A stretch of DNA of 64,000 nt from Epiperipatus broadwayi (GCA_028023455.1 JAQFVV010000043.1:3473483-3537482), one strand, 5' to 3'. Shown: positions 46,186-58,859, numbered from the stretch's first letter. Notes: a model not told the origin generated them from the sequence alone. Numbers and translations: made by a program.

Positions 46186-47880
46186 AATAAATCAAATTAA
46201 AATGAATAGTAATCAATGAATAGCAATCCAACACTTAAGTCAATAAAACAATGATAATAATCTTTATTGTAATCTTATAGATTCCAATAACATTTAGAAT
46301 GAATAGTAAACAAGCCAAATCATTATTTCAATCTATCCGAAAATAAAAGCATTATTTGCAATAAGCCAAAAATAAAGCAATAAAACTGAACATCACTATC
46401 TTATAAATAACAGTATGTGCCTATTATATAATCCTAATAAAAGAATGAAAATAATGGCAAAGAATTACATGGATATACTTTAATATTTCTCATGAATCAA
46501 CACATTGTTTGTAATAATTTCAAACTTGTACCAAAAGACAAATATTTATATTTAAACAAAATAATTCATGGATGGATGAAATAATAATCTTAATATGTCC
46601 TACAAATTTACAATATCAATGATATCTAACTAAATATATAACTAAATAATTGATGTCTAATTACAACTAAATATAGTAAAAGTACTGCTAACTCAGCTAC
46701 ATTATTGCACTAATATCAACACACTCTTATTAAGTAAGTCAATTATAATAAGTTTAAATGCTTAATAGTAATAAAAAATCAATTAACCTAACCTATCTTT
46801 CCACTTTCACTGACTTAATATATTATAAAATAAAACAATTCTATTAAATAACCTTAAGATTTTCAATATCCAATCATAACCATATATAAAATAAATGATA
46901 GATTCCTATTTGATGCTTACTCAAACACATTTGACAAATCACATTCAATTACTTTTCAGTTTATTAAAGTTAAATTGTTAAAACTTTAGACTATAACTGT
47001 CAAAATATATAAAATATTGTTAGATTTATTATAATCAAATATTAATATTAAAATTCAATATTTGAACTAAATTTATAATCCACACTAATGACCTTTTGAT
47101 ATAATTGAAACAAATCATTCTAATTTATAACAGAATAAAACATATTGCTATTACCAGCTCTATAATCAAATAACATTATAATCTTTATGGTGTATACTGA
47201 CTTTATACAACATTCCTTTTTAATTAATAATGACTTAAAATAAATTATGCAGACATTTTATTGCAACTACCTTCACTCATCTTCAATAATTATTATATTT
47301 GCACTTTTATCAATTATCAAATCAATTCATATATAATTTCTATTTTACTATATCTATTACTTGTTACTAACAAAATAATTACAATAAGCTTCCATTTACT
47401 TATTAAATATTTAATAAAGTCAAATCAGTTAATTTATTGCTGTATAATAACTACACATGGTCCAAAATAAACATTAAATTCAATACAAAGAAAATGATAT
47501 ATAATTATACTTTCTTACCCATCCTGTGTTTTAATTTCTGAATTATTTTATAATTGCTTCTGATGAATTATATGGTATAATCAATTAGTGAATATTGTTT
47601 CTTCCAAATATTATTAACCAATAAATTTGCATTGTAAAATTGAATGACAATCAAGCAAGTTTATTTGTTTTAAATTAATTCAAAATTTATTAACAAATTG
47701 ATATAAATTGAAGCTTTATTTTTTTAATTGGGTGTGTATATTTTTGTAACTAATAAATTATACATATTAATTATTGAGTAGTTTGTCATTATTTAACTGT
47801 TGATTTGGAACTGAACCTATAAATCACGCCAAACACAACAATATGGTTAAATATCTTGATTATAAATTGTGGGACCACTT
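46186..47880. other. Very AT-rich stretch, no gene seen
   Basis: No supported feature apart from possible remnants of the preceding minisatellite. Confidence 0.45.
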
Positions 47881-48046
47881 TTATAATATGAGCACCAAAT
47901 GATCACCATTTCTTATGCTTGCTCTTAACTGTTATTAAAACAAGCAACACTCTCTATACATATTGCCATTCAGTGCAAGCCAGAGTAATCAATGGATGCC
48001 AGAAGGCTTGTGCATGAATCCCCATCTAGTGCCTACTCATCCAATA

Positions 48047-48088
48047 TCCCCAGACTAGTTTCTGGCTTGTGGCCTTCATCAGTGAGGA
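48047..48088 (-). ncRNA. Hammerhead ribozyme, FB-1 type, intact core
   Basis: Minus strand: UCCUCA/UGGGGA stem I (six pairs), CUGAUGA (48076-48082), stem II GGC/GCC with A/A mismatch, GAAAC, UA, GUC. Same as the 10.2-kb motif. Confidence 0.75.
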
Positions 48089-48429
48089 GCCTTGGATCTG
48101 AGAGCACTGCATCTAGATCTTAGAATATAATGAAACCCTCCTGCAGTCATCTTTTATCTTTATTTAACTACAAAACTATGAGACTTAAATTGAAAACACT
48201 ATAATATTTTCAATCCAAGCTGGTTATTAAAGAACCAAAGATACAAAAATGTATGGGTACTGAACTGAGTTCAGACCTATATGACTATATAAGCTAATAA
48301 TTCTTGGATTAAAAATATAGTGTTTTCAATTTAAGTCTCATAGTTTGTAGTTAAATAGAGATAAAAGGTGGCTGCTGGAGAGTTTCATTAGATCCTAAGA
48401 TCTAGGTGCAGTGCTCTCAGATCCAAGGT

Positions 48430-48471
48430 TCCTCACTGATGAAGGCCACAAGCCAGAAACTAGTCTAGGGA
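48430..48471 (+). ncRNA. Hammerhead motif, FB-1 type, core intact
   Basis: As 48047-48088 on the opposite strand; stem I TCCTCA/TAGGGA has one C-A mismatch. Confidence 0.7.
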
Positions 48472-48595
48472 TATTGGATGAGTAGGCACTAGATGGGGAT
48501 TTTATGCATAAGCCTTCTGGCATCCATTGATTATTCTGGCTTGCACTGAGTGGCAATACATATAGAGAGTTTTGCCTGTGTTATAATATGAGCAC

Positions 48596-49490
48596 ATGCA
48601 AACAACGGACATCATGTTTAATTTGTCTCATATACAAAGTATTTAATAAATAATTAATTTATCCAACCATTAGCAAATATACCATTGGGAAATATTCTTT
48701 TAATTGGAACACTATTGAATTATCACAAGGGAACTATAGGTCTTTCTTTAAAATGAGAATATATAATTAAATTAAAACTAATCAATTGCATATACATTTA
48801 AATATTAATTAAAAGAATGTAAGTCGATTAAAATTGGTTCTCTTTACTCATATATATATATATATTCAAATTTGAATAAAGAAAAAACTACTCCAAATTT
48901 GAATTACAAATACAAGCGAAGGGAAAAATCATTATCATATATATATAATATGTTGCTTTCCATATCTTTTTTTTAAAAAAAAATAAAATTCATATATTAT
49001 TACAACTAATAAAAATATTAGTGAATGCATTTTCCCTCTTCTAATCACAAATTCCTATATTTATAATAATACAAATATAACTTTCCTGTTTAGTTAATAT
49101 TAGTATACATCTGTAGCTGAATAAGTTTTTTCCAAATATTTATTAAAGTGACAGATTTTCATAATGAATAAAATTTATTATAATAATTAATTTCAAAAAG
49201 ATTATTTGTAATTATTTTGGAAACAGTTTCACTTTAATATCCTATTTTGTGCATGAAAAGACTGATTTATTTTATTTTAAATGAGTATATAAACTTAGAT
49301 AATCATCGAGAGTATTTCTTTTTTTAAACTGATGATTATTATAATTTTGTATTATTTGTAACATTTAAAAATACCATATTAAATTCATGGATGACTTAGG
49401 CAGATTATTTAAAATTAAGAAATAATAATAATGGTAGGTAACTTTTATCCATGAAATTGAGGAGTATCATCCTTTGGAAAACCTTTTAAA
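48596..49490. other. AT-rich spacer, no gene seen
   Basis: Short TA runs near 48851-48865. Nothing recognised. Confidence 0.5.
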
Positions 49491-49494
49491 GTTT

Positions 49495-50155
49495 AGTAAA
49501 GTGTATTGAAGACTAAAGATAAATGTTAAAGAGATTAAAGTAATGTTCAATGGATTTTCTCAAAATAAAAAAATAAAGATTGATTATGATGAGTTAGAAG
49601 AAGTTAACAGCTACAAATACATTGGTTAGATTATTAATACAGATGGAAACATAATGGATGAAATTAATCATAGAATTAAACTAGGTCGGATTGCTTTTGG
49701 TAGAAATAACTTGATACTAAAAAGAAATATGCCTATGTGTTTGAAAAGGAAGAGTTTTAATCAATGGGTTTTACTAGTTCTTACTTATGGATCTGAGACT
49801 TGGACACTTAATAGAAAAGCAATACAGAGACTTAGACTACTCAAGGAAGTATGAAGAGATGCATGTTAGGAGTAACAAGAAGAGATCGAAAACCAATATA
49901 TGAGTAAGAGAACAAGCAGGCATTATTGACCTCAGACTGAAGTAAAGTTGGGCTGGACATATTGTTAGGAGAGTTGGATTCCAAGCAATTGTAAAAGACC
50001 CAGAAAGAGACCACATGTGAGATGAATGAATGAAATAAAGTGTGCAGGGGTGATGTGGAGAAAAGAAGTTAAAGATCGAAGAAGATGGATTGAACTTGGA
50101 GAGACCTTCACCCTACAGTGGATTGATAATGGTTGATAATGATGATTGAAGACTT
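49495..50155 (+). pseudogene. LINE RT/C-terminal fragment ending in TGATGA-type tail
   Basis: Plus-strand frames read RLKINVKEIKVMFNGFSQ, then DELEEVNSYKYIG, NHRIKLGRIAFG, GSETWTLNRKAIQRL, then in other frames RRDRK and RPRKRPHVR, and finally EVKDRRRWIELGETFTLQW. This covers the region after the FADD box to the end of the ORF. The last codons run straight into a TGATAATGATGA tail with no long 3' UTR. Clearly the same family as the minus-strand copies at 2.3-4.8, 9.1 and 30.2 kb. Frameshifts near 49852 and 49930. Confidence 0.85.
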
Positions 50156-50159
50156 TTAA

Positions 50160-50840
50160 GGTCACAAACATATTTTGATTTCATATGTCAGAAATTAAAA
50201 ATTTTTAAAACAAAAACTGTTCTAAAGTTTTTAGCAAAGACTGTTTTGTTATCCCTTCTTTTAAAATTTTGTTTCATAAAAAATAAATGTTTGACAGGAA
50301 GAAACAATATCATTTTTTTCTTTAAATAATTATTGTTTTAAAAAACCTTGTTAAACTAAGACATTTTAGGATTTAAGATCATTGTTTTGTTTATGAAATA
50401 TTATAAATAACTAGTTATTTTTAATGCCAAAACTCAAACTTGTATTTACATAAACATATATAATTCTCAACCGTTTTTATGTATCAAGAAAAAGAGTATC
50501 CATATTATTAGGTAGTTAAAGCTTAAGAATTATGAGATATAGATTAGGAATTAGAAGTGATTATTAATTTATGGTTATTTAAATATTATTTGGTTAATAC
50601 ACGTAAATGTAAACATGGTGGTAAATTAATGGTACATACATGATTGACTTTTATTCATTCTTGAATAGATATTTTAAAAAACTACATCATCAGTTTAAAA
50701 GGTATGTATTCTATCACAGTATTGTCCTAAATTATAACCTCTCAATAATTATAGTTTTCATCAGAAAAGTATGAATGTGCTAATATATTGTGTTTTATAG
50801 GCTCTGCCGTAAGATATCTGAGACTATAAATACTTTTATG
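50160..50840. other. AT-rich spacer, no gene seen
   Basis: Nothing recognised. Confidence 0.5.
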
Positions 50841-50994
50841 CATAGGCAACCAAGTTATCAACCTGTTCTACAACCTGTTGAGATATGGTGTATCTGAACT
50901 TAGTTCAGTCCCATATGGCTATTTGAGTTATATAGCTGGATTGGAAGACATATGGATGTCTGACAATTTCAGATTTTCTTTTCAATAGTTATAC

Positions 50995-51215
50995 ATTAGA
51001 TAAAGTTCTGGGCTTGTCCTAGTGTTTTTAACCTAATGCTGAATATCCTGGCATCTCACTGATGATGCCAGAAGCATAAACCGGTCTGGGGTTTAGGATA
51101 TTCTCAAAGCTTCTCAAAGCTTGTTAAGAGCTTATTTTGCAAGCTCTATATATAACATTTGTAAACACGAGCTTTATTAAATTAGGTCATGTGATATCTG
51201 ACTTGATTATTTATT
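50995..51215 (+). mobile_element. FB-2-related solitary arm
   Basis: Contains a hammerhead relic, then AAGCTTGTTAAGAGCTTATT and the leader-like GGTCATGTGATATCTGACTTG, as in the 56.4-kb element. No inverted partner arm. Confidence 0.55.
51053..51092 (+). ncRNA. Hammerhead relic, FB-2 type (G12 changed)
   Basis: ATCTCA/TGGGGT stem I, CTGATGA (51059-51065), stem II TGC/GCA, then TAAAC where GAAAC is expected, palindromic CCGG stem III, GTC. Loss of G12 should inactivate it. Confidence 0.6.
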
Positions 51216-51509
51216 ATTCCACATTAATAAGTAAGGCATGTTGATGCTATACTATCATTTCAATAATATTAAAGCAAAAAGTCTATCTTCTGTTAATACA
51301 TAGGTTGTGCAGAACTCTATATAATATCAAAGTGTACAGAATATTTTCAATAGTTATATAATAAGTTTAAAATGGATATTCAAAGCTATTAACCAGTTTT
51401 AGTCATCATGTTTCCATTTTAAGTACTTGAGCTGTTCAGTCATATTCTGTAGAATTTTTAAAGAACATTTATGAAGTGAATTTCTGAAACATAAATAATA
51501 TAATATACA

Positions 51510-51715
51510 TCACATGACCACCACTTCTTATGCTTGTGTATAACTGTTTTAAAACAGGCAAAACTCACTATACGGCCACACACAAGCCAGAAACTAGTTT
51601 GGGGATATTGGATGAGTAGGCACTAGATAGGGATTTTATGCACAAGCCTTCTGGCATCCATTGATTCTCTAGCTTGCTGTGTGTGGCAATATGTATAGTG
51701 AGTTTTGCCTGTTTT
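51510..51715 (+). mobile_element. FB-1 element with internal deletion, 13-bp TSD
   Basis: AATATAATATACA at 51497-51509 and 51716-51728. Leader and left terminus are joined directly to the middle of the ribozyme (CACACACAAGCCAGAAACTAG), so only the 3' half of the HHR remains. Confidence 0.85.
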
Positions 51716-51728
51716 AATATAATATACA

Positions 51729-52134
51729 GTAAATGGTTATGATTTTTAGGACAGAATGTAGTTTTTGATTATTTTGTGTTTGGACCATTTGGTTAATAAT
51801 AATAGAACATAGTCAGTAATATCAATTAAACGAATATCATCCAGAATGTCATGGTATTCTGAGTGCAGTGGTCATAAACAAATAAATTTCTTAGAATAGG
51901 GATTTATGAATTAAACTTGAGAGAAGATGGAGGTTTCAGGAGTCCTTGAAAAAGTGATGTCACATTTTTTAGTTTAATTATTTTGAGCTTAATCATGGTT
52001 AAACATGGTTTTGTTTACCTTCATTGAATCAATTTTATCCTCATAGCAGATATTAATAAGGAATTAAAATATTAAATCATTTTAATTTATAACTCTGTAA
52101 ATTTTACTTCTTTCAATATTTTTTATTTTGTGAT
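51729..52134. other. Spacer, no gene seen
   Basis: Nothing recognised. Confidence 0.5.
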
Positions 52135-52137
52135 TCA

Positions 52138-52575
52138 ATATGGAGCATAGTTCGCTACAAAGGAAAGGTTAACAATACTACAAATTAACTACAGCTTAGC
52201 ACTGCTTTAGACCAGGAAGGTCATAGCACCAAATAAAGTCAAATTTGTGAGGGATAGGAAGCAGAGAATGAATATATAAGATAATTGATATTTCAATTGA
52301 TAGATTTACATATTCTACATATGTGACAAAGCAGCTCATGAATCTTTTTTTATTATTACATAAGTGTCATTAGTGATAAACAAAATCTTAAATTTTATTT
52401 TTCGTTCGTGCTCTGCTCAAACCACTTTGATGTTAAGCGGATACAAGTTGTCTCCCTCACAAAATTGACTTTATTCGGTATTATGAATATGATCTCCTGG
52501 CCAAAAGCAGTGCTAATTGGTAGTTATTTAGTAGTATTGTTAATCTTTCCTTTGTAGTGAACTACGTTCCATTTT
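52138..52575. mobile_element. Foldback element with about 130-bp arms
   Basis: Left arm CGCTACAAAGGAAAGGTTAA, GCTTAGCACTGCTTT, AATAAAGTCAAATTTGTGAG mirrors right arm CTCACAAAATTGACTTTATT, AAAGCAGTGCTAATTGG, TTAATCTTTCCTTTGTAGTG. Loop about 180 bp. No HHR core seen. TSD not resolved. Confidence 0.75.
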
Positions 52576-53115
52576 AATTTATCTTTTTCCTTAATTGCCA
52601 AAACGTCATTTTCACTCTGTGAAAAAAGTTATCAGCGCTAAGATAATTAGAAGGAAATTTTAACATTAACAAGTTTTTAAAATTTTGTAGATAAAGAGTC
52701 TTGCTAACATAGTTAACATTATTGAAACATTAAATTAAACATAGCTCAATGGCTATGTAAACAAATGGAGGAAATCACCCCCCCTTCCCAGTCTATGACT
52801 TAAAACCACTCTAAATGTTGAACAGAGGAATAAAGAATAGAATGAATTCACCTATTCTTAGTTGCTCTGATGTTTATAAGCATATCTTTGTCAAGATTGA
52901 TGGTAATAATACAGAGTGAAATTAATTTATCAACCTGATGGAATATGGCTCTTAAGAGTTATTAAAATTGTAATTAATAATACAAGGCTGGAGACAGCAG
53001 CTCACTTTTAACACTTTGATTGCAATAATTAAACAAGATTTAATACACATATATATTGCTTACAACAGTTCTTTCATATACACTTTAATGCAAACAAATT
53101 TTCTTAAAAACTTCT
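52576..53115. other. Spacer, no gene seen
   Basis: Nothing recognised. Confidence 0.45.
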
Positions 53116-53123
53116 TTATTTTC

Positions 53124-53163
53124 CTTACAGTTTCGACTATCCAGCAGTCTTCATCAGATCTCT
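53124..53163 (-). ncRNA. Hammerhead-like motif of a PLE terminal region
   Basis: Minus strand: CTGATGA (53151-53157), stem II GACT-GCTGGAT-AGTC, GAAAC, TGTA. Close in sequence to 20566-20610. Stem I is weak. Confidence 0.5.
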
Positions 53164-53696
53164 ATGCTTCACTGCTTTAATTAAAAAAAAACATGAAAGA
53201 GAAGAATAAGAGAATATACTTCTGATAAGATTTAATACATTAACATTATCAATTGAATCTTCTTTCAGTGAATAATTTATTAAAAAATAGTACGGAGTAG
53301 ATACTTTTCTCTAAGAAGAAATTATGAAATTGTAAATTTTCTTGAAAACTATTTCTAGACAAAATTCTGCAATCGTACTTTATTCGAAAATCTCTTCAAA
53401 AATTCTTATGTAAGAAAATCGTTTTGAATAAAAATTCAGTTAAATGGAGTCTGTTTAAAATAGTACCCTTTTTCCCTAAGAAATTCTTGGAGAATTACTA
53501 CTAATAATATTTTTTTGACTATGTCTTGGAGATTTTGCTCCTTAAAATAGCATCTTGATATTGAAATGAAACTTTAATAATTAATAATAATGGGTACTTA
53601 CATATTAGTCTGGCCAGTGAAATTTTAGACTTATGGTTATTTATAATTACTAAATATTTGATAGTGCATTTTATTTAATTAATTAATATATAAATT
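53164..53696. other. AT-rich spacer, no gene seen
   Basis: Nothing recognised. Confidence 0.45.
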
Positions 53697-54345
53697 TTTT
53701 TTTTACAGTACAGGCTTTTTCATACCTGCACTCCAATATGTAATATATAGGAGGTTTGAACTCAGACTTTCACACAACCCTCAAACATCCACACATATCT
53801 CATACTGCTGACACACTTGATCACACATATGTCGAAAAGATAAATAATCACCAATATACATATTTTGTGCTAAAAAATCACTCATCAGTTGGTCCAGATT
53901 ATCATCTCCACGCATATATACAATCAATGCTCAGCTTATATCAAGATAGTCAATCTTCATACTTTAATGGGCAGGCTTCAATCCACTCCACTCCACAACT
54001 CTTCAGCCATCCATTTCATTGAAATTCTGATGGTGGAATGCTCAAAGCCCACATTGATGCCAACCCTCTCATCCTACCCATGTTTACCATAAGTCACTCT
54101 GATCCCTCATGTACAGGACATAATCCTTTTACATACATATACAAGGGATGAGCAGACCTTACAGCACTGTATTTTAATATATTTTTTTTTCTACAATACA
54201 GGCTTTTTCATACCAGCACTCCAATATGTAATATATAAGGGGTTTGAACTCAGACCTTTACACAACCCTCAACTATCCATGCTATCTCATACTTCTAACA
54301 CACTTGATCACGCACATGTCGAAAAAATAAATAATCACCAATATT
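53697..54345. mobile_element. FB-4 unit followed by truncated direct repeat
   Basis: Unit 53697-54180 contains the FB-4 arm on the same strand as 44.1 kb. A direct repeat of its first 165 bp begins at about 54183 (ACAGGCTTTTTCATACCAGC, GGTTTGAACTCAGAC). The HHR at 53850-53893 (minus) keeps CTGATGA but has AAAA for GAAA. Confidence 0.75.
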
Positions 54346-54680
54346 TAAAGAATCATTTTTAACAAAGTTGTTAATAACAACTCCACTTTCTATATTTATA
54401 TCAATTTATTTGTATGACATAAAATGGCTACCTTTAAAACATAAGTAAATTAATGGTAGCTAGAAGTTAATAAAAAAATGTATAGCAAATATAAAAATAC
54501 TCTAGAAATCTAACAACTTAACTTTGAAAGTTTTATTTAATTAATTAAATACTATCAAATATTTAGCAATCATAGATAATCATAATTCTAATAAAGACTA
54601 AAATTTCATTATTGGTCTAATACATAAGTACTTAAAATGTCAAATAAATATAATATTATACAGACAACATGAAATTCTAC
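54346..54680. other. AT-rich spacer, no gene seen
   Basis: Nothing recognised. Confidence 0.5.
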
Positions 54681-54689
54681 TTTATAGTT

Positions 54690-54790
54690 TTTTTTTTCAT
54701 ATGTCAAAGCGTTGACCGGGAAGCAAACCTGGGCTAGCTGCTTGTAAGGCAGCTATGCTAACCACTAGGTCACCAATACTTGACTTATAT
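54690..54790 (-). mobile_element. SINE-B copy with 9-bp TSD
   Basis: Minus strand: GGTGACCTAGTGGTTAGCAT (A box), GGTTTGCTTCCC (B box), tail TTTGACATATG. TTTATAGTT flanks at 54681-54689 and 54791-54799. Confidence 0.82.
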
Positions 54791-54799
54791 TTTATAGTT

Positions 54800-55110
54800 A
54801 AATGAAAAAAAAAATTATGTGAAATATAAAAGAGAATAATAACACAGATATTAAAACGATATCAGTTTACAAAACTACTTTCTTGATATCAAAACAAACT
54901 TTTTTGTTTGGTTCATATATTAATGATTTTATTCACTTACACATACAAAATATATTTCACTCACTCTAAATTTATCCTATCTTGACCATATTTCTTAGGA
55001 TTTAATACTTCTATAAACAATTTATAATTATTTTTTCTTAAGTTATCTAATTTATTTCTTCCATACTCCCAAAATCTTATCTACTATATTTATTTATATT
55101 AATATAAATA
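54800..55110. other. AT-rich spacer, no gene seen
   Basis: Nothing recognised. Confidence 0.5.
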
Positions 55111-55111
55111 A

Positions 55112-55675
55112 ATGGTTTAGCATGAAATACGTATATTGGTGATTATTAGAGTAGTGGGGCGTGTGAAAATCTGTGCTCATATACTCTATATATTACACAT
55201 ATAGACACAGGTATATAATAAGCCTGTGTGTTTCAGTTATTACATAGTAGAGATGTCTGCCCATCCCTTGTATATGTATTAAATGGATTATGTCCTGCAC
55301 ATGAGGGATCAGATTGAGCTCAGGTCAACATGGGTGTGACAAAAATCTCGGCCTCAGGGTGGCCTTTGAGCATTTCATCATCAGATTTTCAATTGGATGG
55401 ACGGTTGAAGAGTTGGAGTGTAGAGTATATTGAAGCCTGTCCATTAAAGTATGACGATTGGCTATATTAATATATATCTGAGCACTTATAGCATATATGT
55501 GTAGAGATGGTAATCTGGACCAACTGATGATTGCTGGTTTAGCATGAAATACGTATATTGGTGATTATTTATCTTTTCAACATTTATGTGTTCAAGTGTA
55601 TCAGTGTTATGAGATAGTGTGGAGAGTGGTAGGGCATGTGAAAGTCTGTGTTCATATACCTTATATATTATATTA
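55112..55675 (+). mobile_element. FB-4 unit preceded by truncated direct repeat
   Basis: A 3' partial unit (about 55112-55230, starting within the ribozyme at GGTTTAGCATG) is followed head to tail by a full single arm (55230-55675). This is the pseudo-LTR-like tandem form, without an inverted arm. Confidence 0.75.
55519..55562 (+). ncRNA. Hammerhead ribozyme, FB-4 type, consensus copy
   Basis: ACCAA/TTGGT stem I (five pairs), CTGATGA (55524-55530), TGCT-GGTTT-AGCA stem II flanked by a T/T mismatch, GAAA, palindromic ATAC/GTAT stem III, A as cleavage base. Core intact. Confidence 0.75.
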
Positions 55676-55679
55676 ATAA

Positions 55680-56400
55680 TATAAAAGTAAAATGAATAAG
55701 TTAATAAAGAGAAATAAATAGTTTAATTTAATCTGATTATAAAATTAAAAATATGAAAACTACTACCGTAAAGTGAAGAAGAAAAATAGCCTTAGGCCAA
55801 TCATTAAGCACGAGAACAACCAATTTCTTATAATAAAATTTGTTCAACCAAATAACACGGTTAAAATACTGATGCAAATAAATCAAATGACATTTAAACA
55901 TCAAACATAATGTTTTCAAAATAACCATATTATATATTTAACCTGTACAGAGTGCACAAGTTGACAATTCAAATGATCCTGCTAATTAAGTATTGGAAAT
56001 TAATATTTAATCAATCAATTATTTAAAAAAATTTCACTTAACATTTTTATTACTATTATTAAATTTAAAAGTAAAATGTGTGTGTATATATATTGAGATG
56101 AACTTTCTCATAACCACAATACAATATGTATTTAAATATATGCTTTAAATTATATAAAAGAAAAAAAAATGTACACATACAAAAAGTTACAAATATAAAT
56201 ATTAAAAAAGTCTAGAATGACTTAAATATTAATTAAGTAGGTAGTAATGTTCTCTTCTTGAAATTTCAAAACAAATGATTAAAAATCAAATAATAAGGTT
56301 TCTATAAAAACAGATTTAATTTATTTCTGATTCTATAAAGTTAAATTATTAATATAACAAAAGAAAATACAGTACTTTGTAGAAGTGAATCTATTATTTA
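55680..56400. other. AT-rich spacer, no gene seen
   Basis: Nothing recognised. Confidence 0.5.
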
Positions 56401-56417
56401 ATTTTATGTAATATAAG

Positions 56418-56725
56418 GAGCATGCTAATAGCTCTAAACAAGTCTTCCAATAAATGCTGTAAGAGAAAGCATTTAAAATCTCTATCTAGAATCTGGGCTT
56501 GAATTGGTATTTTAGATCTAGTGTCTGAATATCATAATGCCTCACTGATGAGAGCCAACTGCTCAAAACCGGTTTGGGGATACGAATAATTTTAGATAGA
56601 GATTTTAAATACTTTCTCTTGTGGCATTTGTCAGAAGAGCTTGTTTAGAGCTATTAACATGCTCGTTATATTACATTTGTAATACAAGCTTATTAAGTTA
56701 AGTCACATAATATATGACTTGATTT
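56418..56725. mobile_element. FB-2 foldback element with leader
   Basis: Arms GAGCATGCTAATAGCTCTAA...AAATCTCTATCTA and mirror TAGATAGAGATTT...GAGCTATTAACATGCTC (to about 56664), then a leader-like AAGTCACATAATATATGACT. One HHR position in the right half. TSD not resolved. Confidence 0.75.
56539..56579 (+). ncRNA. Hammerhead relic, FB-2 type (G12 to A)
   Basis: GCCTCA/TGGGGA stem I, CTGATGA (56545-56551), perfect stem II GAGC-CAACT-GCTC, then AAAAC where GAAAC is expected, palindromic CCGG stem III. A single change from consensus; predicted inactive. Confidence 0.65.
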
Positions 56726-57390
56726 TTTCAATGTTATATTGATGTTTATCTAATTATAGAAACAAACTTCAATATATTTTATACTTTAAAGGAGATTTAG
56801 AATATGATAATTAAGAAATCATTTTTATTCTTAAATGTTGTATTGATGAATGTAAGATAATGAAAAAAATAATTGCATTTTCATTAATTAAGAAAAGAAT
56901 ATTTAGCTTCAATCTTTCTACTTAGCAATCTGAACATTGCTTAGTATATGAATATCAAGCCACTTATTAAATCAAAAGCTTTAAAAATGAAGAAGGGACT
57001 GTTCTAGCATAAATTCACATTGATTAAGGTTTGGGGTTGGATAAAAAATGCATGATGACAGTGCTCTCTGAGACATCATAGCCCATTTCACAGATACTGA
57101 TTACTGTATCGAAAGCTTAGATCATGTAGGAAAAAAAATGTAAATTGTAAGTCATAAGTTAGTCTCTATAGTGCAATCTATATATAAGTCTGATCTATTT
57201 AAATTTGCAATCAAACAAAAATACTTTATATTACTAAAAGAATCCAATAGAGTATGTAAAGCTATTCTCCATATGTATAGTAACATGAATAAAAACTTTC
57301 TGTTGATAGATAAATTCAGTAGTAGAAACTATATTATTTTACATACTATAGAAACACACAAAAAAATTACTGTTGAAAGAGGAATCCAGT
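56726..57390. other. AT-rich spacer, no gene seen
   Basis: A 73-codon frame at 57171-57392 has no recognisable motif. Confidence 0.45.
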
Positions 57391-57394
57391 AACA

Positions 57395-57679
<285 letters not shown>

Positions 57680-58010
57680 GAATCAGATACCGAATGTATA
57701 TATTCAAGAACAAAAGAAATCTATTACTCACATAATCCAACAATATCCATAATACACATATAATTTAAAATATTAATCCCAAAGGTAAAGAAAATGCAAG
57801 ACAAATCTGTACAATGCTCTAAAAAAATATTTCACTTATGCTAATTTATTTTGAAATATAACGCTAATAATGTTGAGTAGAGAAACAATAGACAACCTAT
57901 GCTAAATAGATGGTAAAAATTACAAGTTTGTCCAAAAGAACAAAGCAAGACCCTAAGAAGTAAAAATATTTTAAAAAATAAATATTATAATGTTCTAATT
58001 ATTTATCGAG
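57680..58010. other. AT-rich spacer, no gene seen
   Basis: Nothing recognised. Confidence 0.5.
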
Positions 58011-58011
58011 C

Positions 58012-58352
58012 TGACAGGCAGTATGTAATTATAAACAAAAAGGCTTTAATCTTTTCCACAGGTGCTTTAAATATTTATAATGACCAAATGATGTAGTTTT
58101 TTGACAATAGAGGGAACTCTCAAACTTCAGCACAAGACAGGGACTTTATAAAGATAAGAATGGCTACCTTGTCTTTAACCTAAATCCACATTTATATAGG
58201 TCAACTTGAAGCACCATGATTTGAGAGAGATTTGAGAGTTCCTGCTATAATAAAAAAAATATCTCGTTTGGTTATTATAAATGTTTAAGGAGCCTATGGA
58301 AAAGGTTAAAGCCTTTCTTTTTATAATTACATACTGCCTGTGCACTCAATAA
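58012..58352. mobile_element. Foldback element with about 110-bp arms
   Basis: Left arm GGCAGTATGTAATTATAAAC, AAGGCTTTAATCTTTTCCA, GGAACTCTCAAA mirrors right arm TTTGAGAGTTCC, GGAAAAGGTTAAAGCCTTTC, ATAATTACATACTGCC. Loop about 100 bp. No HHR core. Confidence 0.78.
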
Positions 58353-58802
58353 ACAATTAGAACATTACATTAGTTTCTATATTTCCATTAAAAAGATCGC
58401 AGCATTAACTTGTAAGTCACAAGATTTCGTGTATTAATTTGTCATAAAGGAATAGTGGATTTAAAGGTGTTCTGAGTCACATCTTCATCTCTCAAATCAA
58501 CATGCTTCTATGGTACTTACAACTGGATGGAATGTGTTTTTCATGTATTTTGGAAGACGATAGAATTTAGGTCACATAGAGCATTTTTCTATAGGGATGA
58601 TTATATTTTTTGTGTTATTATCAATTGGGTATTTATTGATCTCTTTTGTTTTAATTTATGTTTTGTTATTTAATAGTTCTAGAATTATATATATATATAT
58701 TTCCATTCTTGCTATTAAAAGGTGTGAAGGTTGCCTTGACAGCAGTTAGAAATATTGGTTGCTATATTTACTGTGAATGTTTAGGTGGTTACTGGTTGGA
58801 AA

Positions 58803-58805
<3 letters not shown>

Positions 58806-58857
<52 letters not shown>
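58806..58857. repeat. (TA)n microsatellite
   Basis: About 26 TA units, adjacent to the PLE fragment. Confidence 0.95.

Positions 58858-58859
<2 letters not shown>

Larger units (their letters stand above)
47896..48580 (+). mobile_element. FB-1 foldback element, longest copy, 15-bp TSD, two opposed hammerheads
   Basis: TTATAATATGAGCAC at 47881-47895 and 48581-48595. Leader, left arm (about 47945-48190), central region (about 48190-48325) and right arm (to 48575). The inner arm segments GCAGTGCTCTCAGATCCAAG and CAACTACAAAACTATGAG-type sequence also pair, so the foldback extends inward over more than 220 bp. Both arms hold a hammerhead with intact core, in opposite orientation. Confidence 0.9.

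Noticed and set aside
53756-54092. Overlapping open frames of 88 and 67 codons
   Set aside because: Both are translations of an FB-4 arm that is non-coding in other copies.
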